Part shown: positions 42,396 to 51,731 of the stretch, in pieces
How positions within the stretch are numbered: position 1 is the first letter of the stretch
Layout of the letters: the number at the start of each line of letters is the position of its first letter
Assembly: GCF_027484705.1 (NCBI RefSeq)
Contig: NZ_JAIXSL010000016.1
Coordinates: 186,001 to 250,000 of the forward strand
Length of the DNA: 64,000 bases
From: Flavobacterium sp.
GTDB taxonomy: Bacteria > Bacteroidota > Bacteroidia > Flavobacteriales > Flavobacteriaceae
Reading direction: 5' to 3'
Notes under the pieces: generated by a model
What the model was told of the DNA's origin: nothing
Database searches by the model: none
The model's input: only the letters and a program-made list of their open reading frames with translations
Position numbers and translations under genes: made by a program

Positions 42396-42480
42396 TAGCC
42401 CGGATAGAAGGGAATATCCTTTTGCTTTTTTCTTTAAAAAGCAAAAGATTGGAATGATAGCCGGATTAGCTTCTAAAAAA
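42396..42480 (+). repeat. Palindromic repeat element, copy A (forward)
   Basis: The element begins TAGCCCGGATAGAAGGGAA and ends GATAGCCGGATTAGCTTC. Its centre is a 12-base hairpin, CTTTTGCTTTTT (42419-42430) with AAAAAGCAAAAG (42436-42447). The outer segments are nearly identical to those of copy B at 45740-45844, in opposite orientation, while the central hairpins differ in sequence. It ends 4 bases before the GCS2 start codon region. Confidence 0.75.
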
Positions 42481-42484
42481 TATT

Positions 42485-43594
42485 GTGATGAAAAAATTAC
42501 CCATTTTTACGCTGGGCGTTGAGGAAGAATATCAGATCATCGATCCTGAAACCCGTGACCTACGCTCGCATTTGTCGAAAATTGTCGATGGCGCGAAAGT
42601 GATTCTGAACGAACAGGTCAAGGCTGAAATGCACCAATCGGTTGTCGAGGTCGGCACAAACATCTGCAAGAATGTCAAAGAAGCTTCGGATGAAATCAGG
42701 TTCCTGCGCAGTAAAATTGTAGAACTCGCTTCAAAGCAAAACCTTGTCGTTGGCGGTGCCGGAACGCATCCTTTCTCGCGTTGGCAAGACCAGCCGATTA
42801 CTGATGATCCGCGCTATCACAATATTGTGAATGAATTGCAGGACGCCGCACGTTCGAATCTAATTTTCGGAATGCATTGCCACGTCGGGATTGAAAACCG
42901 CGAAATTGGTTTGCAGTTGATGAACCAAGCTTGTTACTTTCTGCCGCATATTTTTGCGTTATCGACCAACTCGCCTTTTTGGGAAGGCCGACAAACAGGT
43001 TACAAATCATTTCGAACCAAAGTTTTCGATAAGTTTCCAAGAACCGGTTTGCCCGAATATTTTGACTCGGTAGCTTCGTACGACAATTATCTTGACACTT
43101 TAGTCAAAACGAATTGCATTGACAATCCGAAGAAAATCTGGTGGGATTTGCGTTTGCATCCGTTTTATGATACGATTGAATTCCGCATCTGCGATATGAG
43201 TCTGACGGTTGATGAAACGATGTGTATCGTAGCGATCATTCAAGCGATTGTGGCCAAACTATACAAACTCAATTTAAACAATATGAGTTATAACATTTAC
43301 CGTTTGGCGTTGATCAAAGAGAATAAATTCCGCGCCGCGCGTTACGGAATCGACAATCACATGATCGATTTCGGGTTGCAGAAAGAAGTCGAAACCAAAT
43401 TGCTGATTGGCGAATTGCTTGATTTTATTGACGATGTCGTCGATGAATTGGGCAGTCGGGAGCAAATCAATTATGTGCACGAGATCATGAAAAACGGAAC
43501 CGGCGCCGACAAACAGCTCAGTGTTTTCAACCAAACAAACGATCTGACGAAAGTGGTCGATTTCATAACCTCGGAATTTACCAAAGGTTTGTAA
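42485..43594 (+). CDS. Carboxylate-amine ligase (GCS2/YbdK-type)
   Basis: A 369-residue enzyme of the glutamate-cysteine ligase 2 family, close to YbdK length. The motifs are LGVEEEYQIIDPETRDL (residues of about 10-26), GGAGTHPFSRWQ and FGMHCHVGIE. The fold is that of glutamine-synthetase-like ligases that activate a carboxylate with ATP and add an amine. The substrate of YbdK-like enzymes is often unknown. It lies between copies A and B of the repeat element together with two other genes. It starts 4 bases after copy A, which leaves little room for its own promoter, although the repeat could carry one. Confidence 0.88.
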   Translation: MMKKLPIFTLGVEEEYQIIDPETRDLRSHLSKIVDGAKVILNEQVKAEMHQSVVEVGTNICKNVKEASDEIRFLRSKIVELASKQNLVVGGAGTHPFSRWQDQPITDDPRYHNIVNELQDAARSNLIFGMHCHVGIENREIGLQLMNQACYFLPHIFALSTNSPFWEGRQTGYKSFRTKVFDKFPRTGLPEYFDSVASYDNYLDTLVKTNCIDNPKKIWWDLRLHPFYDTIEFRICDMSLTVDETMCIVAIIQAIVAKLYKLNLNNMSYNIYRLALIKENKFRAARYGIDNHMIDFGLQKEVETKLLIGELLDFIDDVVDELGSREQINYVHEIMKNGTGADKQLSVFNQTNDLTKVVDFITSEFTKGL

Positions 43595-43605
43595 CAGAAT
43601 AATTA

Positions 43606-43613
43606 TATATTTG
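43606..43613 (+). promoter_or_regulatory. Candidate -7 box before the amidotransferase gene
   Basis: TATATTTG fits TAnnTTTG and lies in the 51-base gap, 32 bases before the start at 43646. TTG at 43589-43591 is 14 bases upstream, shorter than usual. Confidence 0.4.
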
Positions 43614-43645
43614 TACGACCAAATGCTGATTTTAACCTCAAGATC

Positions 43646-44476
43646 ATGAACGAACATACTATAAAAATAGCCATTCTGGATATGTATAACGGCGAACCGA
43701 ACCAAGGCATGCGCTGCATTATCGATATCGTCAACCGGTTTAATAATATCGTAAGTTTCAAAATATTTGACGTCCGCAGAAAATCGGAATTGCCGAAGGT
43801 GAAGGATTTTGATATCTACATTTCTACCGGCGGCCCCGGAAATCCGCTTGAAGGCGATGGCATTTGGGATACGGGTTACTACGCTTTCATCGACGAATTG
43901 GTCGCTTGGAACAACGAGAACGAAATCAAAAAACACGTTTTGTTTATCTGTCATTCGTTTCAAATGGCCTGCAAACATTTCGGTTTGGCGGAAATCACCA
44001 AACGCAACGACACTTCCTTCGGGGTAATGACCGTTCATAAAACCAAAGAAGGCAACCACGATCCTTTGCTTGAAGGTCTTGATGATCCGTTTTATGCTGT
44101 TGATTCGCGCGATTACCAAGTAGTGCAGCCGCATCTGAATGTGTTCGCTGACAAAGGTGCTAAGATTATTTCTTTGGAAAAAATTCGTGATCACGTACAG
44201 TTTGAAAGAGCCATCATGGCGGTTCGTTTTACGAAGTATTTTGTCGGAACGCAATTCCATCCGGAAGCCGATCCACTGAGTTTTATCGCCAATCTCAAAA
44301 AAGCCGAAACGCGTGAGAAAATAATCAATATGAAAGGCAGAAAGAAATTCAGGAATATGCTTGAGGATTTGCTCGATGAAGAGAAAATCTACAAAACCAA
44401 CGAAACTTTAATTCCGAATTTCCTTCGCATGGCCATCAATGATTTGATGAAGACCAGGAAGATGCTTTCTAATTAA
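43646..44476 (+). CDS. Class I glutamine amidotransferase
   Basis: A 276-residue protein with the class I amidotransferase fold. The nucleophile Cys is in VLFICHSFQMACKHFG, the Cys-His-Glu triad is completed by GTQFHPEADP, and TGGPGNPLEG marks the oxyanion loop. It hydrolyses glutamine to deliver ammonia, or hydrolyses another amide. Its C-terminal 70 residues (RKKFRNMLEDLLDEE) are an extra helical tail. It probably feeds or remodels the product of the neighbouring GCS2 and ATP-grasp enzymes; no synthetase domain of its own is attached. Confidence 0.85.
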   Translation: MNEHTIKIAILDMYNGEPNQGMRCIIDIVNRFNNIVSFKIFDVRRKSELPKVKDFDIYISTGGPGNPLEGDGIWDTGYYAFIDELVAWNNENEIKKHVLFICHSFQMACKHFGLAEITKRNDTSFGVMTVHKTKEGNHDPLLEGLDDPFYAVDSRDYQVVQPHLNVFADKGAKIISLEKIRDHVQFERAIMAVRFTKYFVGTQFHPEADPLSFIANLKKAETREKIINMKGRKKFRNMLEDLLDEEKIYKTNETLIPNFLRMAINDLMKTRKMLSN

Positions 44477-44548
44477 TTTCCTTTTCCATAGTTAAATTTC
44501 ATTTTTCGATGGCTGTCGAATGTTTCACTTTATTGTAATGTCAACGCT

Positions 44549-45739
44549 ATGATTCCTAAATACAGACAACTTTTCAACGAGCAATTTTCAATAGAAAAAT
44601 ATCAGGAATTTCAGGAAGATATAGCGGCCGATTTCAATTACATGCCGACTTTCAGAATGGCCGAAACCCCATTTTTCATTTCAAAGGAACTCAAAGCGCA
44701 ATTGCTTGAAGGTTGTAATGACGTCATCAAACTGATCCAACAAGACAACTTTAAACAACTTACAGAAAAATCTTTAGAGCTTAATACCAAAGTTCCGAAC
44801 GAAGACGAGCACACCACTTTCCTTGCGATTGATTTCGGGATTTGCGAAGAAAACGGAGCAGTGCTTCCAAAACTGATTGAAGTGCAAGGTTTTCCGTCGT
44901 TGTTCAATTACCAATATGTGCTGTACGATAAATTCAAAAAGTATTATCCGTTTCTTGAGGAACTGACGCCATTCATCAATGACATCACGTCGGAAGAATA
45001 TCTCAAAATTATCGAAGACGCGATGTGTAACGGCTTGCCAAAAGAAAATGTGATTTTACTCGAAATCGAACCCGAAAAGCAAAATACCAAAATCGATTTC
45101 TACTATTGCAGACGTGATATCGGAATTCCGATCGTTTGCGTGACGGAACTCATCAAACAAGGCAAAAAACTTTATTACAAAAACGAACAAGGCGAACAAA
45201 TTGAGGTCAAACGCATCTACAACCGCGTCATTTTCGACGAACTAGAATTGCGCAAAGATTTAAAACTCAACTTCAGTTTTTCTGACGATTTAGATTTGGA
45301 ATGGGCCGGACATCCGAATTGGTTTTTCCGAATCAGCAAATTCATCCTTCCGTTTCTAAAAGGAAAATATTTTATCGAAACGACCTTACTCAGCGACTTG
45401 AAAGAAATTCCAACCGACCTCGAAAATTACGTTCTCAAACCGTTGTTTTCATTTTCTGGAAGCGGCGTCATTTTTCACGTGACCAAAGAAGATATCGAAG
45501 CGGTTACTGAAAAAGAATTGTATATCCTGCAGAAAAAAGTCAACTATATCCCAATTCTGCAATCGCCCGACGGCAAAGTCAAAGCCGAAGTTCGTGTGCT
45601 TTGCGTTTGGAATAAAGAAGATAAAACACCTACGCTATTGTGCAATCTCGTACGCTTGAGCCGCGGCGAAATGATCGGCGTCAAATTCAACAAAGACAAA
45701 GATTGGGTTGGCGGCACTTTAGGATTGTTTGAAAGGTAA
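44549..45739 (+). CDS. ATP-grasp-like protein of unknown function
   Basis: A 396-residue protein without a clear family match. The C-terminal third has an ATP-grasp-like rhythm (VLKPLFSFSGSGVIFHVTKED, then LQKKVNYIP, KAEVRVLCVWN). A lysine in VLKPL and a glycine-rich loop are followed by an acidic/basic pair (EVR), as in circularly permuted or glutathionylspermidine-synthase-like ATP-grasp enzymes. The N-terminal half is unrecognised. Its stop codon touches copy B of the palindromic repeat. By context it is likely another amide- or peptide-bond-forming enzyme of the same pathway, but that is inference. Confidence 0.55.
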   Translation: MIPKYRQLFNEQFSIEKYQEFQEDIAADFNYMPTFRMAETPFFISKELKAQLLEGCNDVIKLIQQDNFKQLTEKSLELNTKVPNEDEHTTFLAIDFGICEENGAVLPKLIEVQGFPSLFNYQYVLYDKFKKYYPFLEELTPFINDITSEEYLKIIEDAMCNGLPKENVILLEIEPEKQNTKIDFYYCRRDIGIPIVCVTELIKQGKKLYYKNEQGEQIEVKRIYNRVIFDELELRKDLKLNFSFSDDLDLEWAGHPNWFFRISKFILPFLKGKYFIETTLLSDLKEIPTDLENYVLKPLFSFSGSGVIFHVTKEDIEAVTEKELYILQKKVNYIPILQSPDGKVKAEVRVLCVWNKEDKTPTLLCNLVRLSRGEMIGVKFNKDKDWVGGTLGLFER

Positions 45740-45844
45740 TTTTTAGAAGCTAATCCGGCTATCATTCTAATCTTTTTTTAGGATTTGCCTTCGCTAACGC
45801 TACGGCGAATCCTAAAAAAAGGATTTTCCCTTCTATCCGGGCTA
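45740..45844 (-). repeat. Palindromic repeat element, copy B (inverted), doubling as bidirectional terminator
   Basis: Read on the minus strand it begins TAGCCCGGATAGAAGGGAA and ends GATAGCCGGATTAGCTTC, matching copy A at 42396-42480. Its centre is a longer hairpin of 17 pairs with one wobble (45773-45789 with 45804-45820), flanked by A and T runs. It therefore looks like a terminator for both the plus-strand ligase genes and the convergent minus-strand operon. Confidence 0.75.
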
Positions 45845-45866
45845 GGCATCCCGAATACTATAAATC

Positions 45867-47084
45867 TCAGTGTAAATGTTTCACTTCCGCCTGCGCCACC
45901 ACCGTAGCATAATCTTTCACCAACCTATCGGCGTAATTGTCCAATAATTCTAAGATGCGTTCATGTTTATCTGATTTTACGATCAATCCTGCGTGGTAAT
46001 CTAGCGGCACTTTAAAACAAACTTCTGCATCGGAAAACGAAGACAAATCCGGATGTTGGTATTTCGATAAAGTCAATACAATTCCAGCATACCCTTTTTT
46101 GACTTTCGGCAATTTATATTCGATTCCTTTTGCCAAAGCATTTTCAATCGCAGCCCATTCAGCCCAAAGATTGATGTCCGAAGCCGAAGCCACCATTTCT
46201 GCCAAATGCGCCCCGCCAACCCGTGAAGAAGTTTCGAGGAAATAAATCTGACCGTTGTCTTCACATTTGATGAATTCGGTATGCGCCGCGCCGTGTTTCA
46301 ATCCGAAGCCTTTAATCACCTGTTCGTTGACTTTCTTAATCGCTTTGTCATCTTCCGAATGGTACGGAATGTTGGCGCTTCTGAAAATACCGCCACCTTG
46401 AGAAATCTCCATCGGTGTTGCGAGATATTTCGATGTGATGCTGAACAAAATCTTACCGTCCATAATCAAACTGTCGCAATGATAAACAGCGCCGGGACGA
46501 AATTGCTCGACCAGATATTTAAAACGGTTGTTGCCCATTTCATTGATGTGAATCCACAAACTTTCCTTATCATGCACTTTGATAATCCCAGATGCCGAAG
46601 CTTCCGAGCGCGGTTTCAAAACCCACGGGGCCGGAATCGTATCGGCAAAAGTATTGATGTCATGGTCGTTGAAAAGCGAACAGAAATTCGGATTCGATAT
46701 GCCGCAGCTTTTCGCTCGCATACGCATCGCAAGTTTGTCTCGGAAATAACGCCCTGTGGTTTGTCCCATGCCGTCAATGCGCAGGTTTTCCCGTAAATAA
46801 GTCGCCTTTTCGACATCGAAATCATCCAGTGCCACGATAGCATCAATCGTATTGTGCTTCATGAAATTGCTCACGCCCAGCAGCAAATGCTCCAGATTCC
46901 AATCGACGTCCTGCCCTTCCATAAAGAAAATATCGTCGATATATTCTACCGGCCAGGCTTTGTCGCGCAACTTTTCAGAAGTTACTAAGTATACTTTATT
47001 GCCAAGTTTTTTGAGGTTGATCAGAAAATCAGCGCCTTTAAAATAATTGGAAATACAAACGAAGGTTTTAGGTGCTTTGCTCAT
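45867..47084 (-). CDS. ATP-grasp domain protein (CarB/biotin-carboxylase-like branch)
   Basis: A 405-residue ATP-grasp enzyme. An N-terminal pre-ATP-grasp domain (FVCISNYFKGADFLINLKKL) is followed by the ATP-binding lysine loop WVLKPRSEASASGI and VEQFRPGAVYHCD. The metal site TEFIKCEDNGQIYFLETSSRVGG has Glu and Glu but Ser where many relatives have Asn. Similar enzymes join amino acids or other acids to amines. It lies 2 bases after the M17 aminopeptidase gene and is the last gene of the minus-strand operon, which converges on the plus-strand ligase operon at copy B of the repeat. Confidence 0.78.
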   Translation of the reverse strand: MSKAPKTFVCISNYFKGADFLINLKKLGNKVYLVTSEKLRDKAWPVEYIDDIFFMEGQDVDWNLEHLLLGVSNFMKHNTIDAIVALDDFDVEKATYLRENLRIDGMGQTTGRYFRDKLAMRMRAKSCGISNPNFCSLFNDHDINTFADTIPAPWVLKPRSEASASGIIKVHDKESLWIHINEMGNNRFKYLVEQFRPGAVYHCDSLIMDGKILFSITSKYLATPMEISQGGGIFRSANIPYHSEDDKAIKKVNEQVIKGFGLKHGAAHTEFIKCEDNGQIYFLETSSRVGGAHLAEMVASASDINLWAEWAAIENALAKGIEYKLPKVKKGYAGIVLTLSKYQHPDLSSFSDAEVCFKVPLDYHAGLIVKSDKHERILELLDNYADRLVKDYATVVAQAEVKHLH

Positions 47085-47086
47085 GG

Positions 47087-48517
47087 CTAAATATTTTCAA
47101 TAAAATGCGTTAATAAATGGACACCGTAGGCTGTAGCGTGTTTGCTTTTAGCGAATTCATCATCCCCAAAAGCAACGCCTGCAATATCAAGATGCGCCCA
47201 AGCCGAATGGTTATCCGTGAAATATTCTAAAAATTTTGCGGCAGTAATAGCGCCTGCAACAGGTTTTCCGCTGTAGTTTTTCACATCGGCAATATCGCTT
47301 TCAATATCCGATTTGTAAGCATCCCACAAAGGCAAAGGCCATAAACGCTCCCCAATCTCATCACCGGATTGCTGCAATTTCTGGGCAATCGTTGGGTTGT
47401 TGGTAAACAATGCGCCGCATTCATAACCGAAAGTTCCGACGCTGCTTCCGGTTAAGGTAGCAATATCGACAATGATTTCAGGTTTGTAGTTTTTGATCAG
47501 ATAAGATAATCCATCGGCAAGAATCAAGCGGCCTTCAGCATCGGTATCGATAATCTCAATGGTCGAGCCGTGGTAACTTTTAATGACGTCACTTGGCATG
47601 AATGAAGTACTGTCAACCGCATTCTCGCAACAAGGCACAATAGCAGTGACTTTTACGGGTAGTTTCAAATCGGCTATCAATTGCATCGCACCCAAAACAG
47701 CTGCGCCACCGGCCATATCACATTTCATATGAACCATTCCCGCGGTTTTGATGTTGAGTCCGCCCGTGTCGAAAGTGATGCCTTTTCCGACCAAACCGAT
47801 ATGTTTGACTCTTGGGATATCACCAGCCGGTTCGTAATTCATGATGATGAATTGCGGAGTTTTGTCGCTTCCCTTACCAACTGCCAAAAAAGCATCGAGG
47901 CCTTCTATTTTGCAGGCTGCTTCGTCGAGCGCTTTAGCTTCAAATCCATAAGTTGTTCCGCTATCCTGCGCCCATTTGGCAAGGTAAGTTGGCGTTACTG
48001 TATTGGGTGGTAAATCGACGAGGTACAAGATTTCGATTTGGGTCTTTGCTATTTTTATAGCGCGTAGAGCGGCTTGAGAAAAATCGGTTTTGGAAAGTAA
48101 GGCCAATTCAAAATCTTTGGCTGTAAACGGATGGCTGTCCTTTTTCTTGAAATGCCCTAATTGATAGGTTCCGAGACACAATCCAGAAATCGTAGCTTCG
48201 ACTTGCTGCAAAGTAAAAACTTCAGGAATCATAAGAACAACATTCTTCCCAAACATCTCTTTTTCTTTGGAAGCTATTCGTCGCATTGTAGTTTTCAAAC
48301 TGCTGTAATCAATCGTTTTCCCGAGTCCGATGAAAATGTGGATGCAATCGTATTTTTCAGCCACATAATAAGTATCTTTTTTTCCGTAGAATACTTTGGA
48401 AGAAATCGATACGCCGTGAAATTCTATCGGAACTACGTTTTTAGAAGTCGTCTCAAACACGGGAATCAGGATCACGCCTGAAAAGCCTTCGAGGTTTTCT
48501 ATATTTTTTGTTTTCAT
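47087..48517 (-). CDS. Leucyl aminopeptidase (M17 family)
   Basis: A 476-residue M17 peptidase. The metal- and catalysis-bearing segments are GKGITFDTGGLNIK, MHMKCDMAGGAAV-type and IDTDAEGRLILADGL near residue 345. The family signature normally reads NTDAEGRL, and here the first position is Asp. The enzyme removes N-terminal residues from peptides in the cytoplasm using two metal ions. Its spacing of 3 bases to the esterase before and 2 bases to the ATP-grasp gene after shows one operon, so it may process or recycle the peptide made by the ligases, in addition to general protein turnover. Confidence 0.88.
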   Translation of the reverse strand: MKTKNIENLEGFSGVILIPVFETTSKNVVPIEFHGVSISSKVFYGKKDTYYVAEKYDCIHIFIGLGKTIDYSSLKTTMRRIASKEKEMFGKNVVLMIPEVFTLQQVEATISGLCLGTYQLGHFKKKDSHPFTAKDFELALLSKTDFSQAALRAIKIAKTQIEILYLVDLPPNTVTPTYLAKWAQDSGTTYGFEAKALDEAACKIEGLDAFLAVGKGSDKTPQFIIMNYEPAGDIPRVKHIGLVGKGITFDTGGLNIKTAGMVHMKCDMAGGAAVLGAMQLIADLKLPVKVTAIVPCCENAVDSTSFMPSDVIKSYHGSTIEIIDTDAEGRLILADGLSYLIKNYKPEIIVDIATLTGSSVGTFGYECGALFTNNPTIAQKLQQSGDEIGERLWPLPLWDAYKSDIESDIADVKNYSGKPVAGAITAAKFLEYFTDNHSAWAHLDIAGVAFGDDEFAKSKHATAYGVHLLTHFIENI

Positions 48518-48520
48518 TTA

Positions 48521-49663
48521 TTAATCTTTAGTATTAAAAAATAGCCATTCAATCGCTTTGGGAAACTCGTCGCTCCAGTAAGTCTCGTTATGTTTTCCCT
48601 GCATATTGATGCTGAGTTTGATTTTCATTTTGCTCGATACGAATTCATTTTCAATCATCCGTTTTTTGAATTTCTTGACGTGTTCAATCATTGTCGCGCT
48701 TTCATCACCGCCGGCGTACAAATATATTTTGGTATCACTCGGTTCTGAGAAATCGATGTGTGTGAAATCCATTTTAGGAACAACCCACAACGACGGCGAA
48801 AAGATCATCAGTTTCCCATACACTTCCGGATACATCAAACCCGAAAAAATACTGACCAATCCGCCCATCGAACTGCCTCCGATTCCGGTTTGTTCGCGCT
48901 CGGTTTTCGTCCGGAAAGTTTTATCTACAAAAGGTTTCAAAGTATCTGTGATGAAACGAATATACTTTTTGCCTTGACCAACACCTAAGACGGTTTTGCC
49001 TACGTTGTATTCCTTGATGCGATCCTGTTCGGCGTGTTCAACAGCGATGATGATGATTTTTCCGATTTTGTATTCTGACATGACCGCCAATTTTTTATCG
49101 ATTTCCCAGTTGCCGTATTTGGCTTTTTCGTTGAATAAATTCTGCGCATCCTGCAAATAAAGCACCGGATAGGTTTCGTTCGATTGCTCGTAATCATGCG
49201 GCAACAAAGCCCAAACCCTTCTGGTTTTATTGAGTTGCGGGATTTCAAATTCTTCAGAAATCAGATGCACTTTCGGAAGGAAATTTTGTTTGAACGGCAG
49301 CCAGTTTTTACGCCATTTATCCACGTGTTCTTTGCGGACGCCTTTGTGCTGCTTGCAAACGCGGTTTTCAGTTCGATTTCCGTATTGGTCAATTTCTACT
49401 TCACTCCAGTCGCCTTTGGTAAACTTGTAGAGCAATTCGTCGGGATAGACAAAATCGTGGGCAAACTTATAGTGGTAAAGGCCATTGCCTATTTTTTCCA
49501 TTTCAAACGCCAAATCCTGTGTATGCCAATGGTTGAAATTCCCTGAAATGTAAACAGGCCGGTCATCATCTTCATCGGTCGTCAGTAAAATATTGAGTTG
49601 GGGCTCCTGGAGTTCGATATCAAAATCTTGGGCAACGGTATTCTTATTCTTGATCATAGTCAT
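48521..49663 (-). CDS. Esterase with N-terminal carbohydrate-binding-like domain
   Basis: A 380-residue protein. The first 120 residues form an E-set/CBM48-like beta domain (PVYISGNFNHWHTQD, LYKFTKGDWSEVEID). From about 140 an esterase-D-type alpha/beta hydrolase follows, with DGAQNLF-like PVLYLQDAQNLF and the nucleophile elbow GIGGSSMGGLVSIF. The late His (KHNETYWSDEFP) completes the triad. There is no signal peptide, so it probably works in the cytoplasm. Enterochelin-esterase-like proteins share this two-domain layout. It is the first gene of the minus-strand operon with the aminopeptidase and ATP-grasp genes. The start could be 2 codons later (MIKNKN). Confidence 0.8.
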   Translation of the reverse strand: MTMIKNKNTVAQDFDIELQEPQLNILLTTDEDDDRPVYISGNFNHWHTQDLAFEMEKIGNGLYHYKFAHDFVYPDELLYKFTKGDWSEVEIDQYGNRTENRVCKQHKGVRKEHVDKWRKNWLPFKQNFLPKVHLISEEFEIPQLNKTRRVWALLPHDYEQSNETYPVLYLQDAQNLFNEKAKYGNWEIDKKLAVMSEYKIGKIIIIAVEHAEQDRIKEYNVGKTVLGVGQGKKYIRFITDTLKPFVDKTFRTKTEREQTGIGGSSMGGLVSIFSGLMYPEVYGKLMIFSPSLWVVPKMDFTHIDFSEPSDTKIYLYAGGDESATMIEHVKKFKKRMIENEFVSSKMKIKLSINMQGKHNETYWSDEFPKAIEWLFFNTKD

Positions 49664-49832
49664 GCAAATCGGGCTTCTTCATTGGTTTAAAAAGTAAATA
49701 TAACGTTTTGCGTTTTCAAATAAAAGAAAGTTCGGCGATAATATGACAGAATTTATGGATTGAAATAATTTAAACGGATTTATTGCCGATGTTTCAAAAA
49801 ATCAAAATGAATTTCAAGGAATTTCAGCCTTT

Positions 49833-49870
49833 CACATAAAAAAACTGCCTACCGATTAAGGTAAGCAGTT
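49833..49870 (-). terminator. Intrinsic terminator of pckA
   Basis: AACTGCCTACC (49843-49853) pairs with GGTAAGCAGTT (49860-49870) with one mismatch and a 6-base loop. On the minus strand it is followed by a T run (49833-49842) and lies about 30 bases past the pckA stop codon. Confidence 0.8.
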
Positions 49871-49898
49871 CCATAAAAATAGGATGAAATTAAACCAA

Positions 49899-51521
49899 TT
49901 AATGGCTCAATGTCACCATTTCTACACTGGGTCCGGCACTTACCAATCTTTTGCCTTCTTCAGTATTCGTGTATTGCTCAAAGTTTTTGATGTAGCGTGA
50001 TGCCAAATCTAAAGCCCTGCGCTCCCATTCTGTGGCATCTTTATAAGTGGTTCTCGGATCGAGAATATCATCAACTCCTGGCAAAACCGTTGGAATCGTT
50101 AAGTTCAAATACGGAATTGTTTTGGTCGGCGCTTTGTCGATATCGCTGTTGATGATTGCATCGATGATGGCGCGCGTATTTTTCAACGAAATCCTTTTTC
50201 CGGTGCCATTCCAGCCTGTGTTCACAAGATAAGCTTTGGCATCGTGCTCTTTCATTTTTCCGATTAAGGTTTTAGAATACATAGTCGGATGCAAAGTCAA
50301 AAACGCTTCGCCGAATGCCGGAGAAAATGAAGGTTGCGGCTCGGTAATGCCTCTTTCGGTTCCTGCCAATTTAGAAGTGTAGCCGCAAAGGAAATGGTAT
50401 TGCGCCTGATCGTCATCAAGAATGGAAACTGGAGGCAACACGCCAAACGCATCGGCAGACAAGTAAATGATTTTTTTGGCATGGCCCGCTTTTGAAGGCA
50501 ACACGATTTTGTTGATGTGATAAATTGGATAAGAAACCCTTGAGTTTTCCGTGATGGAATGGTCGTAATAATCGACTTCGCCGTATTCGTTGACAATCAC
50601 ATTTTCTAGCAAAGCATCACGTTTGATGGCGCGCCAGATATCGGGTTCGTTTTCTTCGCTCAAATCAATTACTTTGGCGTAACAACCGCCTTCATAATTG
50701 AAAACGCCATTGTCGTCCCAACCGTGCTCGTCATCACCAATCAGATAGCGTTTCGGATCGGCAGATAAAGTGGTTTTTCCGGTTCCTGAAAGCCCGAAGA
50801 ACACAGCGACATCGCCCGCTTCGCCTACATTCGCTGAGCAGTGCATTGACGCCATTCCTTTAAGAGGCAAATAATAATTCATCATAGAGAACATGCCTTT
50901 TTTCATTTCGCCACCATACCAAGTTCCACCAATAATTTGGATTTTTTCAGTAAGGTTGAACATCACGAAGTTTTCAGAATTCAGGCCTTGTTCTTTCCAG
51001 TTCGGATTCGTGGTTTTAGAGCCATTCATGACAATGAAATCGGGTTCTCCGAAATTTTCAAGTTCATAAATAGAAGGACGAATAAACATATTGGTCACGA
51101 AATGCGCCTGCCAGGCGACTTCCATAATGAAACGCACTTTGAGTCTTGTGTCAGCATTGGTGCCGCAGAAAGCATCGACAACATACAATTTTTTTGACAT
51201 TGAAAGTTGTTTCAATACCAATGATTTCAATTCATCCCAAATCGGTTTGGTCGTTGGAAAATTGACTTTGTCGTCCCAATAAATCGTGTCTTTAGTGATT
51301 TCATCAGCTACTATATAACGGTCTTTTGGGGAACGTCCTGTAAAGATTCCTGTTTTAACGGCCACTGCGCCGGTATCCGTGATGGCGCCTTTCTCATATC
51401 CTTTTCTTTGGTGTGATACTTCGGCTTGAAACAACTCCTCGTAAGACGGATTGTAAGACACTTCATGGTATCCTGTGATGCCGAGTTCGTGGAGCTGTTG
51501 GATGACTTTAATATTTTTCAT
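49899..51521 (-). CDS. pckA: Phosphoenolpyruvate carboxykinase (ATP)
   Basis: A 540-residue PEP carboxykinase, standard length. It shows the ATP P-loop [16 protein letters not shown] (near residue 245), the Mn-binding HGW-type [18 protein letters not shown] and oxaloacetate-site [12 protein letters not shown]. It converts oxaloacetate and ATP to phosphoenolpyruvate and CO2, the first step of gluconeogenesis. This fits growth on acetate, for which Acs and an uptake system are encoded at 2987-13271. It stands alone with its own terminator. Confidence 0.95.
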   Translation of the reverse strand: MKNIKVIQQLHELGITGYHEVSYNPSYEELFQAEVSHQRKGYEKGAITDTGAVAVKTGIFTGRSPKDRYIVADEITKDTIYWDDKVNFPTTKPIWDELKSLVLKQLSMSKKLYVVDAFCGTNADTRLKVRFIMEVAWQAHFVTNMFIRPSIYELENFGEPDFIVMNGSKTTNPNWKEQGLNSENFVMFNLTEKIQIIGGTWYGGEMKKGMFSMMNYYLPLKGMASMHCSANVGEAGDVAVFFGLSGTGKTTLSADPKRYLIGDDEHGWDDNGVFNYEGGCYAKVIDLSEENEPDIWRAIKRDALLENVIVNEYGEVDYYDHSITENSRVSYPIYHINKIVLPSKAGHAKKIIYLSADAFGVLPPVSILDDDQAQYHFLCGYTSKLAGTERGITEPQPSFSPAFGEAFLTLHPTMYSKTLIGKMKEHDAKAYLVNTGWNGTGKRISLKNTRAIIDAIINSDIDKAPTKTIPYLNLTIPTVLPGVDDILDPRTTYKDATEWERRALDLASRYIKNFEQYTNTEEGKRLVSAGPSVEMVTLSH

Positions 51522-51731
51522 AATGCTACTTTTTAATGTTGTTTTTAGTTATTCAAAGTTCCCATTTTAGGGCGTCGAAAAAACTGATATTTATCATGGA
51601 AAATAAAAAGTTACGAAAACGTTTTCTTTGATTGATAAGGGTTTACGGCGCATCTTTATGACATATATCATACTATAGCTTGTATTAATGCCTAATTTTA
51701 CATTCGAATAAATCCTTAAAAACGGAAAGCT

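Noticed and set aside
43274..44260. Long open frame of 328 codons on the minus strand
   Set aside because: It is antisense to the GCS2 and amidotransferase genes, both of which have clear family motifs, and its product is biased in composition without domains.
45773..45820. CRISPR repeat-like hairpin
   Set aside because: It is the single inner hairpin of a repeat element found twice in inverted orientation; there is no regular array of repeats and spacers.
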